NCBI GenBank assembly: GCA_964649825.1
Contig: CAZYQW010000051.1
Location: 70,011 to 134,010, forward strand
Direction: 5' to 3'
Length of the DNA: 64,000 nucleotides
From: CAZYQW01 sp964649825
GTDB lineage: Bacteria; Planctomycetota; B15-G4; JADJEK01
The position numbers and the translations under genes were made by a program. Below the pieces are notes generated by a model. It saw only the letters and a list, made by a program, of their open reading frames with translations, had not been told where the DNA came from and ran no database searches. How positions within the stretch are numbered: position 1 is the stretch's first letter; every line of letters starts with the position of its first letter. Shown here one piece after another: positions 59,354 to 64,000 of the stretch.

Positions 59354-59986
59354 TCAAAGGTAGTGCCGGCGGGCTGCGATCTCCGCGGCGACCGGCGCCG
59401 GGACGAGGTCGTCGATCGGGCGTCCGGCGCGAACGCGCGCGCGGATCTCGGTCGAGGAGATCGGCAGCGGCGCGACGGGAAGGACGAAGCGTCGCAGCTT
59501 CTCCGCCGCGGGCTCGCCCAACCCGACGCGGGCCGGCTCGAGCAGGCGATCGAGGTCGAGGTCGGGGTCGCGCGGGACCGTGACGAGAGTGAACGTCCGC
59601 ACGAGTTCGGCCGCGCGATACCACTTGGGGAGATCGACCAACGAGTCGCCGCCGATCAGGAAGTAGAGCTCGACCTCGTCACCGGCAATCGCGGCGAGGT
59701 GCGAGAGCGTGTCGAACGTGTACGACGGCCGGCCGAGCCGGATCTCGTACTCCTCGATGTCGAAGCGGGGGTCCTCGGCGACGGCGAGGCGGAGCAGCGC
59801 GAGCCGGTCCTCGACCGCCAGCATGTCTCGCGACGCCTTGTGCGGCGCGCGCCACGCGGGAAGGAAGGAGAGGTTCGGGAAGTCGAAGCGAGCGCACGCT
59901 GAACGAGCGACGTGGAGGTGGCCGCGGTGGATCGGATCGAAGGAGCCGCCGAACAGCGCGCGGCGGCGGCGGCTCGCTCGCGTCAC
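59354..59986 (-). CDS. nadD: Nicotinate-nucleotide adenylyltransferase NadD
   Basis: NadD makes deamido-NAD from nicotinate mononucleotide and ATP. The 210-residue protein has the nucleotidyltransferase motif GGSFDPIHRGHL (residues 13-24), YFLIGGDSLVDLPKWYRA in the middle and ISSTEIRARV near the end (about 180), all family hallmarks. It starts with GTG and has a basic N-terminus. It converges with the RDD gene. Confidence 0.96.
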   Translation of the reverse strand: MTRASRRRRALFGGSFDPIHRGHLHVARSACARFDFPNLSFLPAWRAPHKASRDMLAVEDRLALLRLAVAEDPRFDIEEYEIRLGRPSYTFDTLSHLAAIAGDEVELYFLIGGDSLVDLPKWYRAAELVRTFTLVTVPRDPDLDLDRLLEPARVGLGEPAAEKLRRFVLPVAPLPISSTEIRARVRAGRPIDDLVPAPVAAEIAARRHYL

Positions 59987-60008
59987 GAGAGGCGAGCGGG
60001 GGCCGAGA

Positions 60009-60149
60009 TCAGAAGAGCGAGTAGACGAACGGGGCGATGTTGCCGTTGCTCGTCATGACGATCAGTGCGACCAGCGCGACCAGGATGACCACGGTGGGCG
60101 TGATCCACCAGGCTTTGTTCTCCATGAGGAACTGCCAGAACTCGCGCAT
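60009..60149 (-). CDS. DUF5989-like small membrane protein
   Basis: This 46-residue microprotein reads MREFWQFLMENKAWW followed by one hydrophobic helix (ITPTVVILVALVALIVM) and a short end NIAPFVYSLF. The pattern MREF-QFL-E-K-WW-P and APF-Y-LF is that of the DUF5989 family, whose function is unknown. The ATG at 60149 is preferred over an upstream in-frame start that would add 25 non-conserved residues. It lies 23 nt upstream of nadD in the same orientation. Confidence 0.75.
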   Translation of the reverse strand: MREFWQFLMENKAWWITPTVVILVALVALIVMTSNGNIAPFVYSLF

Positions 60150-60303
60150 CTCGATGTCCTCGATCCAGGTTCCCGTGAGCTGGGGCGTGTGGTGGCATTG
60201 TATCCCCGATTCCACGCGCGGCAAGCCGCTCGTTCGGCCCCGGCGATTCCGCGGCGACCGGATTTCCGATGCAACCGCACGCCTTCGCCCTCGTCCTCAG
60301 GGC

Positions 60304-62559
60304 ATGAACGCTCCCCTCGTCGCATGGATCCTCGCCACCGCCGTCGGAACCGCGGGCGCGCCGGCCGCGGCGGAGGTCGGTCCGTGCGAGCTCGTCCTGC
60401 GGAAAGGAGCGGTCGGCGTCCCATCTCGTTCGGAGGGGATCGTCGAGGGGTTCGGTACGTTCCCCCGCGGCGCGCTGTTCGCGCGCGACGAGCGCGGGCT
60501 GGCCGACCGGAACGGACGCACGTACTGGACGCAGCTCTCGGCGATCGCGCGGTACGACGATGACTCGGTGCGGGCGGCGTCGATCGCGGCGCGCGTGCCG
60601 GACGCGCTCGCGCGGAGCGGAGCGACGTTCTCGCTGCGAGCGGGTCGTGCGCTCGGGGCGGCGCCGACCCTGCTCGTCTCCGCGGAGGCGGCGGGCGTCG
60701 CGATCGACACCGGCGCGATGCGGGTGCTCATCGGGGCGTGCGGCGACCTTCTGCCTCGCCTCGAGTCGGGCCGCGCTTCGCGTCGAGACGCGCGCCCCGT
60801 CGAGCTGCGGATCACGTCCTTCGACGGACGGTACTCCTCGGCGGCGGACGAGGCACGCGCCGTCGGGCTCCGCGCGGCGGGACCGCTTGGCGCGACGGTC
60901 GGCGTCGTGGGATCGCTCGTCGGCGCCGGCGGCGACACGGGGCTTGCGTACCGGCTCGAGCTGACCGCGTTCGCCGACGCGCCGGTCCTGCGGGGGCGCC
61001 TTCACGTGGACGCGACGCAGGACCTTGGACTCGTGGAGGACCTGGAGCTCTCGATCCCGGTCGACGTCCAAGGGGGCGCGCGGGTGACCGTCCTCGGCGG
61101 CGACGGTGCGACGTTCAGCGGCGTGACGCGTCCGGTCACCGTCGTGGCGCTCGACGGCGAGACCGTCCACGCCGAGGGGCCGCGGGGACGCGTCCCGCTC
61201 GACGAGGCTTCGCGCGTGGGCCTGATCGTCGAAGGCGGGTCCGGCCGATCGATCGGAGTCGCGGTCTCGCGGCTGGCTCCGAACGCGCCGCGCATGATCG
61301 AGTGGCTCCCGTCCGGCGTGCTGCGGATCGTGCTGCATGCGGGACCGTTCATTCTCGAGCACGATTTCTCGGCGCGGGTCGACTTCGAGCTGGCCGTGCC
61401 GTCGCGCTCATCGCGCCGTCGCACGATCGAGTACCTGGAGACCGAATCGACCCCCGCCCTGCGAGCCCCCGGCGACCCTACGGTCCTACCGGGGCGCTCT
61501 CCGATCGGCGCGTTCGCGACCGACGCGCCGGGCGAGCCGGTCGCGCGGCTCTTGGCGCGCGTCGACCGCGCCGTGCTTCATTCGGGCGGTTATCCGAACT
61601 ACGGCGACTACCGCTACCGGAACGGCTGGGCGAACCTCGAGTACGACCCGGCCGCCGCGTTCCTGCTCCGGTACCTCGCGACGTCGGACGCGCGTCACCT
61701 GATGCTCGCGCGGGACATGCTGCGGCACTGGGTCACCTACGACGTCTCGCGCGGCGAGGTCGGCACGCCCGCGGGGTTTCCGTGGATGCATGGCGACGAG
61801 CATCGCTCGCTCGAGCTCGAGGCGGGGCACGTATGGGCAGAGGGGCTCGTCCTCGGCGCGATCGTGCTCGGAGACCACGAGCTCGCCGGCGCCGCCGTCC
61901 GGTTGAAGGAAGCCGTGCTCGAGGTGGCGCGCGACGGGCGGCACGCGCAGTACGAGCGCGGTTTCGCCTGGCTCCTGCTCGCGATCCATGACCTCCGCTG
62001 CATCGATCCGGATCCCCGTCTCGACCAGGCGGCCGAGGACCTCGTCGACCGGCTCGTGGCGCGTCAAGACGCCGCCGGGTTTTTCCGGATCGATCGCCCG
62101 GCGCCGGGGGAGCCGGCCGACTTCGTGGTGTCGCCGTGGGTCAGCGCGGGCCTCACGTGCGAGGCGCTCTACCGCCATCAGCTCGCGTCGCCGGCCCCGC
62201 GTACGCGGGACGCGCTGATTCGCCTCGCCGGCTTCCTTCTCGGCGAGGCACGCCTCGGGGACGGCCGGTTCGCGCGGCGAGTCCTCTACGGCGGCGCGGT
62301 CGGTCCCGGCGCGACCAAGGACGGCCGGGCCGGCCCGGTCGACGAGCTCCTCATCGCGGCGGGCCTCGGTCGGATGACGCTGCTCGGCGCGGCGCCGGGC
62401 GCCCGCGCCGTCTTCGAGGAGACGCGGCTGCGGGCGTGCGCCGAGCTGGCGCCGGCTCGGTTGTCGGCGAACGAGGCGGCTCGCGCGCTGGTGGCGGTGC
62501 GGTCGGTGGCGGACACGCTGGCGCGGCTCGGCCCGGACTCCGCCCGTGCGGCGCGCTGA
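60304..62559 (+). CDS. Secreted YetA/rhamnogalacturonan lyase-like protein
   Basis: This 751-residue protein has a signal peptide (LVAWILATAVGTAGAPAAA), a beta-rich first half (about 20-400) and a helical second half (about 410-745). A NYGDYRYRNGWANLEYDPA segment followed by MLRHWVTYDVSRGE and an EHRSLELEAGHVWAEGL helix are features seen in YetA-like and exo-rhamnogalacturonan-lyase-like proteins with an alpha/alpha barrel. Catalytic residues cannot be assigned confidently. Polysaccharide binding or cleavage outside the cytoplasm is an inference. It converges with the protease gene (2-nt gap). Confidence 0.7.
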   Translation: MNAPLVAWILATAVGTAGAPAAAEVGPCELVLRKGAVGVPSRSEGIVEGFGTFPRGALFARDERGLADRNGRTYWTQLSAIARYDDDSVRAASIAARVPDALARSGATFSLRAGRALGAAPTLLVSAEAAGVAIDTGAMRVLIGACGDLLPRLESGRASRRDARPVELRITSFDGRYSSAADEARAVGLRAAGPLGATVGVVGSLVGAGGDTGLAYRLELTAFADAPVLRGRLHVDATQDLGLVEDLELSIPVDVQGGARVTVLGGDGATFSGVTRPVTVVALDGETVHAEGPRGRVPLDEASRVGLIVEGGSGRSIGVAVSRLAPNAPRMIEWLPSGVLRIVLHAGPFILEHDFSARVDFELAVPSRSSRRRTIEYLETESTPALRAPGDPTVLPGRSPIGAFATDAPGEPVARLLARVDRAVLHSGGYPNYGDYRYRNGWANLEYDPAAAFLLRYLATSDARHLMLARDMLRHWVTYDVSRGEVGTPAGFPWMHGDEHRSLELEAGHVWAEGLVLGAIVLGDHELAGAAVRLKEAVLEVARDGRHAQYERGFAWLLLAIHDLRCIDPDPRLDQAAEDLVDRLVARQDAAGFFRIDRPAPGEPADFVVSPWVSAGLTCEALYRHQLASPAPRTRDALIRLAGFLLGEARLGDGRFARRVLYGGAVGPGATKDGRAGPVDELLIAAGLGRMTLLGAAPGARAVFEETRLRACAELAPARLSANEAARALVAVRSVADTLARLGPDSARAAR

Positions 62560-62561
62560 CG

Positions 62562-63965
62562 TCAGTACGCGCTCTTCAACGGCCGGAGCGAGATCTCGCC
62601 CTCGTAGAGCTGGCTCCGTCCGCTGCGCGGGTCGCGCCGGTGCACGTCGACCCGTAGAAGGTCCTCGGTCGCCTCGGTCACGGCGAAGTAGAACGTCTCG
62701 AACGACTCGACCGCGGCGCCGTTCACCTTGTAGATCAGGTCCCCGCGACGGAGGTCGATCGAGTTCGCCGGACCGCCCGCCTGGACCTGGACGACGGCGA
62801 CCGCGTTGAAGCGCCGGTTGTACTGGTCACGGTCGGCGACCCGCAGCCCGAGCCTTCGCCACAGGATCTCCTCGGGGTTCTGGCTGTAGGTGCCGAGGCG
62901 CACTTGGACGCGTTTTCGTTCGCCCTGCCGCTCGATCTCGAGCGCGATCTCGTCTCCCGGACGGCTGTCGAGCATCCGTTTGTTGAAGTCGAACACCGAT
63001 GGGGTCGGGCGGTCGCCGACGGCGCGCACGACGTCGCCGGCCGCGAGGCCGACGAAGGCAGCGGGGCTGTTCGCCTCGACGAAGCGGACGAGGGGCTCGT
63101 CGGCCTCGCTCGCGCGAATGCGGGCGCCGAGGTAGACCCCGTTGATCTGGCTGAAGTTCGTCAATCGCTCGACGAGGATCTTCTTGACGCGGTCGGCTGG
63201 GATCGCGAAGCCGATCGCCTCGGTGCCGGTCTGCACCATGGTGTTGATCCCGATCACCTCGCCGTTGATGTTCGCGAGCGGTCCCCCCGAGTTGCCGGGA
63301 TGGAGCGCGGCGTCGGTCTGGATGAAGTCGACGAACGATGCGCCGGTCGGCGTCGTGAGCGCACGGTTCGTCGCGCTGACGATGCCGTAGGAGACGGTGT
63401 TGTCGAATCCGTACGGGTTGCCGAGCGCCACGACCGTCTCGCCGATCATGACGTCGGCGGCCGTGCCGAGGCGGACGGCCGGAAGCGGCGCCCCTTCCCG
63501 GATGCGCAGAAGCGCGAGGTCGTTCCCTTCGTCGATCCAGATCACCTCGGCGGCGGTCGACTCGCCGTTGCCGATCGTCACCTGGACCTGCTCATTGGCG
63601 TTCAAGACGACGTGCGCGTTCGTGACGACGTAGCCGTCGGGGTCGATCACGACGCCCGACCCGAGGCTCTGCGTCTGCTGGTTCGGCCCGTAGAAGAAGC
63701 GGAAGAACGGATCCCGAACCTCCACGACTCCGGTGGTGCGGATGTTGACGACGGCCGGGCCGACCTTCCGTACGACCTCGACGATCGGTGTCACCCGGCG
63801 CTGGCGGAGGGTCTCCGCGTCGGTCTGCGCGAGAACGGGTGGTGCGATCGCGAGGAGGACTAGCAGCCCGTGGTGAAAGTGCTTTCGAAGCGAGGCGAGG
63901 TCATCGCGACCGAGATCGAGGCGCAGGACCGCAGGCGTACTGCCTGTACGTCGAGGATCCTGCAA
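62562..63965 (-). CDS. DegP/HtrA-type serine protease with two PDZ domains
   Basis: This 467-residue exported protease has a signal-like segment (HHGLLVLLAIAPPVLAQ, about 31-47) and a trypsin-like domain with the full catalytic triad: His118 in TNAHVV, Asp149 in NDLALL and Ser226 in HPGNSGGPL. Two PDZ domains follow (about 275-345 and 355-450). HtrA proteases degrade or refold damaged envelope proteins. The start is uncertain: the frame is open to the window edge and the listed start is TTG 63965, so the true start may lie beyond it. Confidence 0.9.
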   Translation of the reverse strand: MQDPRRTGSTPAVLRLDLGRDDLASLRKHFHHGLLVLLAIAPPVLAQTDAETLRQRRVTPIVEVVRKVGPAVVNIRTTGVVEVRDPFFRFFYGPNQQTQSLGSGVVIDPDGYVVTNAHVVLNANEQVQVTIGNGESTAAEVIWIDEGNDLALLRIREGAPLPAVRLGTAADVMIGETVVALGNPYGFDNTVSYGIVSATNRALTTPTGASFVDFIQTDAALHPGNSGGPLANINGEVIGINTMVQTGTEAIGFAIPADRVKKILVERLTNFSQINGVYLGARIRASEADEPLVRFVEANSPAAFVGLAAGDVVRAVGDRPTPSVFDFNKRMLDSRPGDEIALEIERQGERKRVQVRLGTYSQNPEEILWRRLGLRVADRDQYNRRFNAVAVVQVQAGGPANSIDLRRGDLIYKVNGAAVESFETFYFAVTEATEDLLRVDVHRRDPRSGRSQLYEGEISLRPLKSAY

Positions 63966-64000
63966 CGAAGAGATCGGTCGCGAGGGCCCGCCGCAGCCGG

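Noticed and set aside
1..64000. CRISPR arrays, transposases, integrases, tRNA or rRNA genes
   Set aside because: None was seen on reading through; no repeat-spacer arrays, no transposase motifs and no cloverleaf-like sequences stood out, though a tRNA search tool was not available.

Overview
The window is GC-rich (roughly 70% by eye), gene-dense bacterial DNA with long translationally coupled operons (ATGA/GTGA overlaps). No rRNA, tRNA, CRISPR array or insertion sequence was seen. A double-length UvrA, ECF sigma factors paired with membrane partners, a CHAT protein, secreted FG-GAP and beta-helix proteins and complete outer-ring flagellar genes (FlgH, FlgI) point to a motile, diderm, high-GC bacterium. 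A Planctomycetota-like organism is my best guess, but this is an inference and other phyla are possible.

Region 1 (1-22.9 kb) is motility and chemotaxis. It begins inside fliI and continues fliJ, a MotE-like gene, fliL, fliM and fliN (+). A minus-strand HDOD gene follows, then a chemoreceptor and a full chemotaxis operon: cheA (two C-terminal CheW domains), cheW, cheY, cheB, cheR, cheX, a second cheY and an unknown gene with a possible CheC/CheX-like motif. Converging on this is the rod/ring/hook-filament operon flgF-flgG-flgA-flgH-flgI-flgJ-flgN-flgK-flgL (-), preceded by a well-spaced sigma-54 -24/-12 promoter.

Region 2 (22.9-32.4 kb) is accessory: a secreted beta-helix protein, an ECF sigma / membrane protein / CHAT-protease module, a secreted FG-GAP protein and a coupled pair of glycosyltransferases (GT2 and an ArnT/PMT-like membrane enzyme).

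Region 3 (32.6-48 kb) is repair and housekeeping: a fused tandem UvrA of 1926 residues, coupled to an XPB-type helicase and a large helicase-associated protein. It continues into a thiE-like gene, a degenerate S26-like membrane protein, thiL, tsaE and a lipoprotein. A second ECF sigma factor follows, with an anti-sigma factor fused to an alpha/alpha-toroid domain.

Region 4 (47.9-55.3 kb, minus strand) is a gas vesicle cluster: gvpJ-like, gvpA, histidine kinase, response regulator, gvpF/L, gvpG, gvpF/L, gvpS/J-like, gvpF/L, gvpK. A hybrid-free PAS/GAF kinase and single-domain receiver sit inside the operon, and a further receiver gene is divergent from it. No gvpN is present in the window. The combination of chemotactic flagella and two-component-linked gas vesicles is the most interesting theme.

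Region 5 (55.4-64 kb) carries a secreted unknown protein, a TolC-family protein, an RDD membrane protein, nadD, a DUF5989 microprotein, a secreted YetA-like protein and a DegP/HtrA protease whose start may lie beyond the window edge.
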